Positions 24,734 to 32,976 of a stretch of DNA of 64,000 bases are shown piece by piece. The position numbers were made by a program, and so were the translations under genes. The stretch is from positions 62,001 through 126,000 of the forward strand of contig NZ_JAUXVR010000026.1 of the NCBI RefSeq assembly GCF_030680395.1. The letters run 5' to 3'. Positions within the stretch are counted from its first letter, which is position 1. Each line of letters begins with the position of its first letter. The notes under the pieces were generated by a model. It saw nothing but the letters and a program-made list of their open reading frames with translations, was not told where the DNA came from and searched no databases. This DNA comes from Methylobacter sp. (lineage in GTDB: Bacteria > Pseudomonadota > Gammaproteobacteria > Methylococcales > Methylomonadaceae).

Positions 24734-26773
24734 ATGAACCAACTATTGTTTTTTCTGTGCGCTTTGTTGAGCGGTTCGGTTTATGCGGCTGACCCCACGC
24801 TGGCTTTAGACACGTTGGTCGTTACTACACCAAGAGTTTCAGACTATTACACTGCGATTACCGATACGGCTACCCGGATCTCAGCCTCGACACTGGCAAT
24901 ACCGTTTTCGGTAGGCGTGGTTAATCAAGCATTGTTGCAAGACAGCATGGCTTTACGACTCGAAGATACTGCGATGTTTGTCAGCGGTGTTCAACAAAGT
25001 TCTGAGGATTCCGGGTTTAATGCTGATTTGCGGATACGCGGTTTCACGACCGCCGGTAGCGCTTATCTTGATGGGGTGCAGGATAATCAGCATTTTCAGG
25101 TCAGGGATATGGCTTTGGTTGAAAGGGTTGAGATTTTAAAGGGTCATTCTTCAGTGCTGTACGGTTCCGGTTCGCCGGGCGGCACAGTCAATTACATTAG
25201 CAAAAAACCGCTGGAGCAGTTTAAACACTCGCTCAGTTATGAAACGGGCAGTTATGATTTTAATCGTGCTGTCATGGACAGTACCGGCCCATTAAATAAA
25301 GATAAAACCGTATTGTATCGCGTTATTGCAGCCGGGCAGTTAGCCGATGATTTCCGTAACAATATTACGCATGATCAGGTAACCCTTGCGCCGTCATTAA
25401 CCTGGCTTTATCAGCCAGGCAGCTCGCTGGATGTCGGCTTTGAATACAGCAATCAAAATCAACCCTATCGGTTCGATAATGTTTACACTCAGAATCACGT
25501 GGTTTACGACCGGTCATATGTCGATCCCCGCACCCGTTCTGACAGGAAGTATTGGCGTTTTAGCGCGGCAATCAAGCAAGAATTATCAGATAACTGGTCA
25601 CTGCATTTTGCCAGCCATTACTTTCATGTTGAGCGGGAAGATTTGTTGTTCGGTTTTTTTACCTTTGAAACGCCGACTACGCTTAGCGGATATTACCGTG
25701 ATATTCATGATCATTACGATCAATATAGCTTGCGCACCGAAATTCACGGACAGTTGGAGCTATTCGGGAGTCAGCATCATCTGGTTAGTGGCGTCGAGCG
25801 GAATGCTTCTGACGATCGCCTGAACAGCGATCGTCGTATTGGCGGCTATACACTGGATGTCTATAACCCTGTTTTCAATTACCCCATTCCGGCGACCACC
25901 CGCTTGGATAAAGATCTAACGCAGTTGGAATACGGCTTTTATTTAAACGACCAGATTGATATAACCCGATTTTGGCATGTGACGGGCGGGATGCGTTACA
26001 GTCTGTTTAAGGGCGACAGTTTTCAAAACGATGTATTTGTGCCGGTAACCGACCAGAATGCGTTTACTTATAATGCCGGCTTGTCGTTTACTCCGGTTGA
26101 TAATGTCGTCGGATATTTTGGTTACAGTCAGTCGTTTCAACCCAACTCAGGAACTGACCGGAGTCTCAATTTTTTATCCGCCAAACAAGGTGAACTATAC
26201 GAGTTTGGCGTTAAATCGACTTGGTTCGATAAACGTTTGAACGTGTCTTCTGCCATATACCAACTAAGCCAGAACAATCTTCCTGGTCGTGATCCGCTTG
26301 ATCCGGATTATTCGATTGCTAATGGAGAGGTGCAAGGTCGCGGTTTTGAGCTGGATGTCAGCGGGCAACTATTGGAAAGTGTGCAAATAGTCGCCAATTA
26401 CAGTTTGATGGATACTCAATTTATCCGGCATCCCGCGTGGCAAGGTAATGCGTTTCGTAGTTCACCCAGACATAGCGGTACGCTGTGGGGGTATTACCAA
26501 CTCCCCATTACCGGCTTGCCCGGTCAGTTTAAAATCGGGACCGGTTTGGTGTTTGTCGACAGGCGCTTTGGCGATGATGCCAATAGTTTTGAAGTGTCGG
26601 GTTATGTGAGGCCGGATCTGGTTGCTCATTATCAACTGGAGCAGTTCGATTTTCGTTTTAAAATTGAAAATATCATGGATCAGCGTTACGTCAGCAGCTC
26701 AATCTATGATGATACGGTTATTCAAGGTAATCGCCGCACTGCGTTGTTTTTGGTTGCGATGCATTTTGATTAA
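24734..26773 (+). CDS. TonB-dependent siderophore receptor
   Basis: 679-residue outer-membrane receptor. Signal peptide (MNQLLFFLCALLSGSVYA), TonB-box-like region LDTLVVTTPR, plug domain (VFVSGVQQ.., LRIRGFTTAGSAYLDGVQDN, VERVEILKGHSSVLYGSGSPGGTVNYISKKP, residues ~45-165) then the beta-barrel ending with aromatic FLVAMHFD. The plug phrase is that of the FhuE/FoxA/FpvA siderophore group. The ligand cannot be read from sequence. The preceding XRE-NBR1 gene may regulate it. No inner-membrane iron transporter is adjacent. Confidence 0.92.
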   Translation: MNQLLFFLCALLSGSVYAADPTLALDTLVVTTPRVSDYYTAITDTATRISASTLAIPFSVGVVNQALLQDSMALRLEDTAMFVSGVQQSSEDSGFNADLRIRGFTTAGSAYLDGVQDNQHFQVRDMALVERVEILKGHSSVLYGSGSPGGTVNYISKKPLEQFKHSLSYETGSYDFNRAVMDSTGPLNKDKTVLYRVIAAGQLADDFRNNITHDQVTLAPSLTWLYQPGSSLDVGFEYSNQNQPYRFDNVYTQNHVVYDRSYVDPRTRSDRKYWRFSAAIKQELSDNWSLHFASHYFHVEREDLLFGFFTFETPTTLSGYYRDIHDHYDQYSLRTEIHGQLELFGSQHHLVSGVERNASDDRLNSDRRIGGYTLDVYNPVFNYPIPATTRLDKDLTQLEYGFYLNDQIDITRFWHVTGGMRYSLFKGDSFQNDVFVPVTDQNAFTYNAGLSFTPVDNVVGYFGYSQSFQPNSGTDRSLNFLSAKQGELYEFGVKSTWFDKRLNVSSAIYQLSQNNLPGRDPLDPDYSIANGEVQGRGFELDVSGQLLESVQIVANYSLMDTQFIRHPAWQGNAFRSSPRHSGTLWGYYQLPITGLPGQFKIGTGLVFVDRRFGDDANSFEVSGYVRPDLVAHYQLEQFDFRFKIENIMDQRYVSSSIYDDTVIQGNRRTALFLVAMHFD

Positions 26774-26847
26774 GCGCATTGCAATAACGGCGGATTTAAC
26801 GGCGTAGTAAAATCCTTGCGCTCGTGCGGCCTTAGGTTAAAGGTGGT

Positions 26848-27171
26848 TTAATAGCGCTGCACCGAATTATCGCAATCGCAGGACCAGGCATCAATTCCGC
26901 CTGTTAAATTTGAAACATTCGCAAATCCTGAGTTAACAAGATACATGCAGGCTTGTTGGCTACGCACGCCATGATGGCAAATGACTACCATTTCTTGTTG
27001 CTGATTCAGCTTGCCCAGTCTTTGTGGAATTTGATTAAGCGGAATTAAAACGCTGTTTTCTATGCGAGCGTATTGAAACTCATTGGGTTCCCTGACATCC
27101 AGCAAAAATAGATGCGGTTCATTTTGAATTTTGGCTTTTAATTCTGTTGCTGATATTTGTTTTATAGACAT
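26848..27171 (-). CDS. Rhodanese-like domain protein
   Basis: 107 residues, a single rhodanese domain: LLDVREPNEFQYARIENSVLIPLNQI and the active-site loop VVICHHGVRSQQACMYL with catalytic Cys near residue 65, then GFANVSNLTGGIDAW. Single-domain GlpE-like sulfurtransferases move sulfane sulfur in the cytoplasm. It begins 3 bases after the aminotransferase gene ends, so the two probably share a transcript. Confidence 0.92.
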   Translation of the reverse strand: MSIKQISATELKAKIQNEPHLFLLDVREPNEFQYARIENSVLIPLNQIPQRLGKLNQQQEMVVICHHGVRSQQACMYLVNSGFANVSNLTGGIDAWSCDCDNSVQRY

Positions 27172-27173
27172 GG

Positions 27174-28340
27174 TTAACCTTTGTTGATAAATTTTTCTAA
27201 ACGTTGCATGGCAACAGCCATTCTAGCTATGGATGTCGTATAAGCAAAGCGGATATAGTGATTAGCCTCATTGGTCCCAAAATCCTTGCCCGGTGTTATT
27301 GCAACCGCTTCGGCCTCCAATAAATCCAGGGCGAATTGATAGCTGTCATCGGTAAATTTGGAACAGTTGGCATAAATATAGAATGCACCATCCGGTTTAA
27401 TCGGGATTTCAAAACCCAGACGCAATAATGCGTCATAAAGAAAATTACGTCTGGCTTCAAATTCGGTACGTCTGCGTTCAAGCTCGGCCAGCGTGTCCTC
27501 ATCAAATGCGGCTAATGCGGCATATTGCGAATGAGTTGCCGTGGCGATAAATATATTCTGCGCCAGCTTCTCGGTGGCATCGATAAATTCCTCAGGCACT
27601 ATCAACCAGCCTACGCGCCAGCCGGTCATGCCGAAATATTTGGAAAAGCTGTTGATAACAAATACATTGTCGCTAAACGCCAGTGCGGTCGTCGCGTTTT
27701 CACCATAAACCAGCCCATGATAAATCTCATCGGAATAAAAGCAGCCGCCTAACCCATTAACGGTGTGAATGACTTGTTTTAACTGGTCTGAAGCGATGAC
27801 AGTGCCGGTAGGATTTGACGGCGACGCAATCAACACGCCTTTAGTGGCTTTTGTCCAATGCTGCTTGATGCGCGTTGCTGTCAGTTGGTAACGGCTTGAG
27901 GCATCGACCGGAATAGTTCTGGCTTTACCGTCAAACAGCTTAACAAAATTGCTGTTACAGGGATAACAGGGGTCCGCCATAAGCAGTTCTTCTGCCGGAT
28001 TAAGGCTAACCCCAAGCGCTAATAAAAACGCCCCAGAAGCTCCTGGCGTTACAAAAATACGCTTTTTGTCCACCGTTACCGAATAACGCTGTTGATAAAA
28101 CTCGGCTATTTTTTCACGCAGCTCCGGCAATCCCGCTGCCGGGGTATATTTTACGTCACCGGTTTTAAGTTGTTTAACGCCTGCTTCAACAATGGTCTGC
28201 GGCGTTGCAAAATCAGGTTCGCCGATTTCCATGTGAATGACATCCTTGCCCAGCGCCTCCAATTGTTTTGCGCGTCGCAGTAGCTCCATCACATAAAAGG
28301 GCGAAATTCCCTGAGTCCGCTTTGCCAGTCGTACGCTCAT
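27174..28340 (-). CDS. PLP-dependent class I/II aminotransferase
   Basis: 388 residues from ATG 28340 (a GTG at 28358 is less likely). Aspartate-aminotransferase fold I: MEIGEPDFATP, YTPAAGLPELREKIA, VTPGASGAFLLALG, SPSNPTGTVI, YSDEIYHGLVYG, and SFSKYFGMTGWRVGWLIVP with the Schiff-base Lys. Substrate not determinable: aspartate, aromatic or alanine types are similar. Common in gammaproteobacteria upstream of dksA in divergent orientation, as here. Confidence 0.88.
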   Translation of the reverse strand: MSVRLAKRTQGISPFYVMELLRRAKQLEALGKDVIHMEIGEPDFATPQTIVEAGVKQLKTGDVKYTPAAGLPELREKIAEFYQQRYSVTVDKKRIFVTPGASGAFLLALGVSLNPAEELLMADPCYPCNSNFVKLFDGKARTIPVDASSRYQLTATRIKQHWTKATKGVLIASPSNPTGTVIASDQLKQVIHTVNGLGGCFYSDEIYHGLVYGENATTALAFSDNVFVINSFSKYFGMTGWRVGWLIVPEEFIDATEKLAQNIFIATATHSQYAALAAFDEDTLAELERRRTEFEARRNFLYDALLRLGFEIPIKPDGAFYIYANCSKFTDDSYQFALDLLEAEAVAITPGKDFGTNEANHYIRFAYTTSIARMAVAMQRLEKFINKG

Positions 28341-28452
28341 AATATTGACACTAATCACAAAAGACTTGGATCATACCAATAAACCTTGCTATCCGGTTGC
28401 TATTCTGCTAAAAATGCGCGGTTTTATTTAATCTTGTCTTAGGAGTTAATGG

Positions 28453-28887
28453 ATGACCGAAAATTCTAAAACTGGCGCATCACCTTTCAGTTTTAAGCCT
28501 TATCAAGAAAAAGAAGGCGAAGAATATATGAATAGTGCTCAATTGAAACATTTTGAGACTATTCTTAAAAACTGGAAAGGCGAATTAATGCACGAAGTAG
28601 ATCGCACTGTGCATCACATGCAGGATGACGCATCTAATTTTCCTGATCCTAATGACCGAGCGTCTCAGGAGTCGGAATTCAGTCTGGAATTAAGAACGCG
28701 TGATCGTGAACGACGGCTGATCAAGAAAATTGATGAATCCCTTAAAGAAATTGAATCGGGGGATTATGGCTTTTGTGAGTCTTGCGGCATTGAAATCGGC
28801 ATACGCCGACTGGAAGCCAGACCCACTGCCAGCCTGTGCATCGACTGCAAAACACTTGATGAAATTCGTGAAAAACAAATGGGTTAA
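28453..28887 (+). CDS. dksA: RNA polymerase-binding transcription factor DksA
   Basis: 144 residues. Long coiled coil (about 30-105) with the tip sequence [12 protein letters not shown] carrying the DxxDxA motif that acts with ppGpp, then the four-cysteine zinc finger CESCG..CIDCK and final helix. It modulates rRNA and amino-acid promoters in the stringent response. AGGAG lies eight bases before the ATG. gluQ follows with its frame overlapping the dksA stop codon, as in the E. coli dksA-gluQ arrangement. Confidence 0.97.
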   Translation: MTENSKTGASPFSFKPYQEKEGEEYMNSAQLKHFETILKNWKGELMHEVDRTVHHMQDDASNFPDPNDRASQESEFSLELRTRDRERRLIKKIDESLKEIESGDYGFCESCGIEIGIRRLEARPTASLCIDCKTLDEIREKQMG

Positions 28888-29795
28888 TTCTGGATAAACA
28901 ACCCACCATTGGCCGGTTTGCACCTTCGCCCACCGGCCCTTTACACCTCGGCTCCCTTTACACAGCTCTTGCCGGCTTTCTTCAAGCCCGCTCTCAACAA
29001 GGTCTTTGGCTACTACGCATTGACGACCTCGACACCCCCAGAAACGTAACAGGATCCGCCGACATCATCTTGAAAACCCTGGAGGCTTTTGGTCTGCATT
29101 GGGATGGTGAGGTTTATTATCAAAGCCGACATGTCGACATTTATAACGATATTATCAACGACCTGCAAAGAAACAAGCTGATCTATCCTTGCACATGCAG
29201 CAGAAAAACGCTGACGGCCGCCAGCGACAGAGGACAACCGCAGCCCGATATTTATCCCGGCCTCTGTCGAAACCGGCAAACCCTTCCTGACGGCCCTCAT
29301 GCGCTACGTATTAAGACCGATAACCGAATCATTAGCTTTCAGGATGAACTGCAAGGCTTGATTTCCCATAATCTCGCCAAGCAAGATGGGGATTTTATCG
29401 TGAAGCGCAAAGATCGGATTGTTGCCTATCAATTTGCCGTGGTGATTGATGATGACTTGCAGCACGTTAACCATATCGTCCGCGGTTTTGATTTGCTGGA
29501 TGCCACACCTAAACAGATTTACCTGCAACAACTGCTGGGGCTGCTTACTCCCCGCTATATGCACGTTCCTGTTATTGTTGACGAGCAAGGTTATAAACTC
29601 AGCAAGCAGACGCAGGCAACGGCTGTTGACTTAGCGTCGCCTCACCGGATTATCTTTGCGTTGCTGGTCTTATTAAAGCAAAATCCGCCGATTGAACTAC
29701 AACAAGCCCCGGTAACTGAATTACTTGGCTGGGCGGTTGAGCATTGGAATCCGGTTTTGTTAAAAAATGCTCATACTGTTAGTTGCGACGATTAG
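28887..29795 (+). CDS. gluQ: Glutamyl-Q tRNA(Asp) synthetase, non-canonical start codon
   Basis: About 302 residues. Class I aminoacyl-tRNA synthetase-like enzyme that attaches glutamate to queuosine in tRNA(Asp). Seen: GRFAPSPTGPLHLGSL (HIGH-type), LLRIDDLDTPR, YPCTCSRKTL with the zinc cysteines, and KLSKQ (KMSKS-type). The open frame upstream of GRFAPSPTG runs only to a TGA at 28869 and has no ATG, GTG or TTG; the candidates are ATT at 28887 (sharing the A of the dksA TAA) or CTG at 28890. Starting at ATG 29070 would remove the catalytic motif. The queG gene for queuosine is at 57.5 kb. Confidence 0.85.
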   Translation: MLDKQPTIGRFAPSPTGPLHLGSLYTALAGFLQARSQQGLWLLRIDDLDTPRNVTGSADIILKTLEAFGLHWDGEVYYQSRHVDIYNDIINDLQRNKLIYPCTCSRKTLTAASDRGQPQPDIYPGLCRNRQTLPDGPHALRIKTDNRIISFQDELQGLISHNLAKQDGDFIVKRKDRIVAYQFAVVIDDDLQHVNHIVRGFDLLDATPKQIYLQQLLGLLTPRYMHVPVIVDEQGYKLSKQTQATAVDLASPHRIIFALLVLLKQNPPIELQQAPVTELLGWAVEHWNPVLLKNAHTVSCDD

Positions 29796-29880
29796 CTGAA
29801 CAGATACCCGCTAAGCTTGAGAGTACGTAGGGCTTTAAGGTAAGTCAGGGGCAGAAAGCTTTCCTATTTAAATTTAAAAG

Positions 29881-31065
29881 CTAGATATTAACCGGACTTA
29901 AACAGAATGAATGCATTACTACCCGATTGCGGCCTTCCTGCTTGGCACGGTACATCGCCAAGTCGGCGGCGGCTACCAGCGAGCTAAACTCCAGTCCGGC
30001 ATGTGTCGAATCGGAGACCCCGATGCTGATGGTACTGCGCAGGACTTCGCCACCGAATTCCATTGCCAGCGCAGCATAGTTTTGACGCAGGCGGTCAGCC
30101 AATATCCAGGCATCTTTTTCGATGGTGGATGGCAGCAGAATGCAGAACTCTTCACCTCCGTAGCGGGCGAAGTAGTCGTCGCTACGAATGGTTTTTTGCG
30201 CCACCGCAGCCAGACGCCTCAATACCTCATCCCCCACCGGATGACCGTAGCGGTCATTGATGGACTTGAAATGATCGACATCAATCATCATAATTGCCAG
30301 CGCATCTCCGGTACGGGTGCATCGTGCCGACAGGCGGGCGGCCTCCTGTTCCAAGCTACGTCGGTTCAGCGCTCCGGTCAGCGCATCGCTTAATGCCAGT
30401 TTTTGAAGATCGGTGGCAAGTCGGTAATTCAGCATCAGCACAAATCCGAAGGCCAGACACATTTGCGCCATGCTACCAATAAAAAAAGACACCGGATTGA
30501 TGGGGGTTTGCGAATAAAGACTATAGCTATGGGCCGGAGAAAGAAAAACGATTGCCGCCCTAAGCAGTAACATCGTCGCAACTACCGTGAATGACGCGCC
30601 GGTAAACCAATACGCGGTGCGTAACGGTTGTTCTATACGGATGAATAAGGCACGGGCGCATGCCGCATTGCATAAGGCGAATACCAGTGAATTGGCGACG
30701 ACGCGGGAATGAATATCAGGATGGAGGATAACGAACCAGATGCTTTGAATAAACACCAGTCCGGCCAGCAACCACGGAATGTACTTGTTGCAGAGCCCGG
30801 TCTTGAAGGCCTGGATACCGTTGAATTGCAAGCCTATCCCTGCCGCCGCCAAAGTCGCGCCGACTACCAGCACCCAAGCGCTGCCCGATAATTCCTGTTG
30901 GGGATAGGAAAAGCCCAGGCCCAATCCCATGCATAGACCACCCAATGCCCAGTGCTGCACGCCGCGGGTGTTACCGGCATGCAATCCCGCCAATGTCAGC
31001 AGGCCGGAAAACAGCAGGATCAACGCAGACATCATCACCATCATCGTGCGAGAGTCGAGATTCAT
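29881..31065 (-). CDS. Membrane-bound diguanylate cyclase (GGDEF)
   Basis: 394 residues. The first ~215 hold about seven hydrophobic segments with no named sensor family; residues ~220-390 are a GGDEF domain: DALTGALNRRSLE, DVDHFKSINDRYGHPVGDEVLRRLA, active site ARYGGEEF and an RxxD I-site (RSDD) five residues before it, then ADLAMYRAKQEGRNRVV. Synthesises c-di-GMP, probably product-inhibited. Second cyclase in the window. Confidence 0.9.
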   Translation of the reverse strand: MNLDSRTMMVMMSALILLFSGLLTLAGLHAGNTRGVQHWALGGLCMGLGLGFSYPQQELSGSAWVLVVGATLAAAGIGLQFNGIQAFKTGLCNKYIPWLLAGLVFIQSIWFVILHPDIHSRVVANSLVFALCNAACARALFIRIEQPLRTAYWFTGASFTVVATMLLLRAAIVFLSPAHSYSLYSQTPINPVSFFIGSMAQMCLAFGFVLMLNYRLATDLQKLALSDALTGALNRRSLEQEAARLSARCTRTGDALAIMMIDVDHFKSINDRYGHPVGDEVLRRLAAVAQKTIRSDDYFARYGGEEFCILLPSTIEKDAWILADRLRQNYAALAMEFGGEVLRSTISIGVSDSTHAGLEFSSLVAAADLAMYRAKQEGRNRVVMHSFCLSPVNI

Positions 31066-31344
31066 TGCGTCATCCGATAGCGGGCGAAAATATTAAGTTG
31101 AATATGCACAATATTCCTAATTATGACTCGTGTTACAGGCTGGTATATCCTGCCGGCGGCTGGCTTGTTGTTTATGTGACCAATTTTATTATATAGCAGA
31201 CGATCCATAATGATAGAGCTGAATACTTACAATTTGTCAGGATAAAGCGCATATCACACATTACTGATAATTAGACGGCTATAGCATACAATGTTAATTG
31301 AACATCGGGTTGACACATTGCTTTTACTTTTTTGAGTTACGCAC

Positions 31345-32406
31345 ATGAATGATTATCCAGGTAATACACCGATACGACAGCTCATTCCCGGCATTTTACT
31401 TGCCTGTCTTTTACTGTTGGGATTTATGGTGCTGCGCGAGTTTTTACTCACCCTGACTTGGGCGCTGATTATCGCCTATGTCGTATGGCCGCCTTACCGC
31501 TGTTTAAGACAGCAACTCAAAGGTAATGCCACGCTCAGTGCGGCGGTGATGACGGCGATTATTGCCGCGGTGATTTTTCTGACAGTCTACTGGCTGGTTG
31601 CCATGTTGCAAGATGAGATGAAAACCGCTTATCAAACCTTGGCGATCGACTTTGGTCAGGATAGTTACCGGCTACCGGATTTTATCAGTCGGATTCCCTG
31701 GTTGGGCAGTACGGCGCAGAAATGGCTGGAGCGGTTGACTGAGGACCAGACGGCGGTGATGACGCAATTTGCGGATTGGGCGCAGCAGTGGTCGGGTGAG
31801 TTTGCCAAGTTCCTCGGCGGTATCGGTCACTACATTATGAAGTTGGGCGTTATCCTGGTGACGGTGTTTTTTTGTTTCCGCGACGGCGACGAGGCGGTTA
31901 GGCAGTTGCATCAAGGCCTGGTACGGTTTCTGGGAAAATATCAGGACGTGTACCTGGAAGCCGCCGGACACACGACCCGAGCCGTGGTTTACGGCTTGGT
32001 GTTGGCCGCGCTGGGGCAGGGCATGCTGGCCGGATTGGGCTATGCTGTTGCCGGTGTTCAAGCGCCGGTGCTGTTGGGTGCAGTGACCGCGCTGTTAGCG
32101 ATGGTTCCGATGGGGGCGACACTAGTGTGGATGCCTGCAAGTGTCAGTATGCTGCTTACGGGGCAACTCTGGCAAGGCATAGGGCTGTTGCTTTGGGGTT
32201 TTCTGGTAGTAAGTACGGTGGATAATGTGATCCGGCCGCTGGTTATCAGCGGTGCGGGGCGGATACCGTTTCTGGTGGTGTTGTTCGGTGTACTTGGCGG
32301 ACTTTCTGCTTTCGGCGCTGTCGGGCTTTTTTTAGGGCCGGTGATTCTGGCCGTTCTGCTCGCTGTGTGGCAGGCATGGCTGAAGTTACAAAAGCATGAA
32401 GAATAG
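31345..32406 (+). CDS. AI-2E family transporter
   Basis: 353 residues with about eight membrane segments: two at each end flanking a soluble middle (residues ~95-150), as in the AI-2E/PerM family. Family phrases are FREFLLTLTWALIIAYVVWPPYRCL-like at the start, VFFCFRDGD, then GLGYAVAGVQAPVLLGAVTALLAMVPMGATLVWMPA and the C-terminal DNVIRPLVISG, VVLFGVLGGLSAFGAVGLFLGPVILAV. Substrates vary in this family (autoinducer-2, Na+/H+ exchange); the name is by homology only. Confidence 0.88.
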   Translation: MNDYPGNTPIRQLIPGILLACLLLLGFMVLREFLLTLTWALIIAYVVWPPYRCLRQQLKGNATLSAAVMTAIIAAVIFLTVYWLVAMLQDEMKTAYQTLAIDFGQDSYRLPDFISRIPWLGSTAQKWLERLTEDQTAVMTQFADWAQQWSGEFAKFLGGIGHYIMKLGVILVTVFFCFRDGDEAVRQLHQGLVRFLGKYQDVYLEAAGHTTRAVVYGLVLAALGQGMLAGLGYAVAGVQAPVLLGAVTALLAMVPMGATLVWMPASVSMLLTGQLWQGIGLLLWGFLVVSTVDNVIRPLVISGAGRIPFLVVLFGVLGGLSAFGAVGLFLGPVILAVLLAVWQAWLKLQKHEE

Positions 32407-32976
32407 ATGTTGGAATCGGCATCTTCGGCAGACCGGGAACTTCAGACTGACTGGGGCGGAGTTAAAAGACCGGGATACCTCCTTGCAAGTATATCGGTAA
32501 ACGTCCGGCCTTGATTGCAGTTGCGATTATCAGGGGGTATTGTTTGTGGCCGTCTTGTGGCGCGAGCCACACCCGGAACCCCGCTTTTTATAAACCGTGG
32601 AATCGGCCGGGCAATTTTGCCGTTGAGGTTCAACTGCTATCCGGAAATCGCGGTGTTGGAATTGGTAAACCCAAGCTTAGCGGCATAACAATCCTCCGCA
32701 TTTAATGCCACCGGCGACAATAACAGGCGAGATGAAGTGTAGACACGTGTTGTCCCATAAAACCTTAAAATCATGAAAAAAATATAAGCTAAAAACGCCA
32801 TGTTCTTCGTATCTTGTAGTTTATTAATCAATCTGACGACATTAATTAGATTACAAAATTGTGAAAACCGGAAAAATTCCACTAGAATTGTCGGCTGGTA
32901 AAGACGAGGCATACTAGAAAAATAAAAAGCCGCGTCTTGATGTGTCATTTATTTCACCCTAACGCGGAGTTTTCCT
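32407..32976. other. Gene-free region before the ABC gene
   Basis: 570 bases. Plus and minus frames of about 60-100 codons exist but none looks coding. From about 32,750 on it is AT-rich, suited to a promoter, though no clear -35/-10 pair was assigned. Confidence 0.45.

Noticed and set aside
29070-29795. gluQ starting at ATG 29070
   Set aside because: Would omit the essential GRFAPSPTGPLHLGS motif encoded directly upstream in the same frame.
32637-32948. 103-codon minus-strand frame before the ABC gene
   Set aside because: Unlike any family, low-complexity hydrophobic stretches caused by AT-rich DNA.
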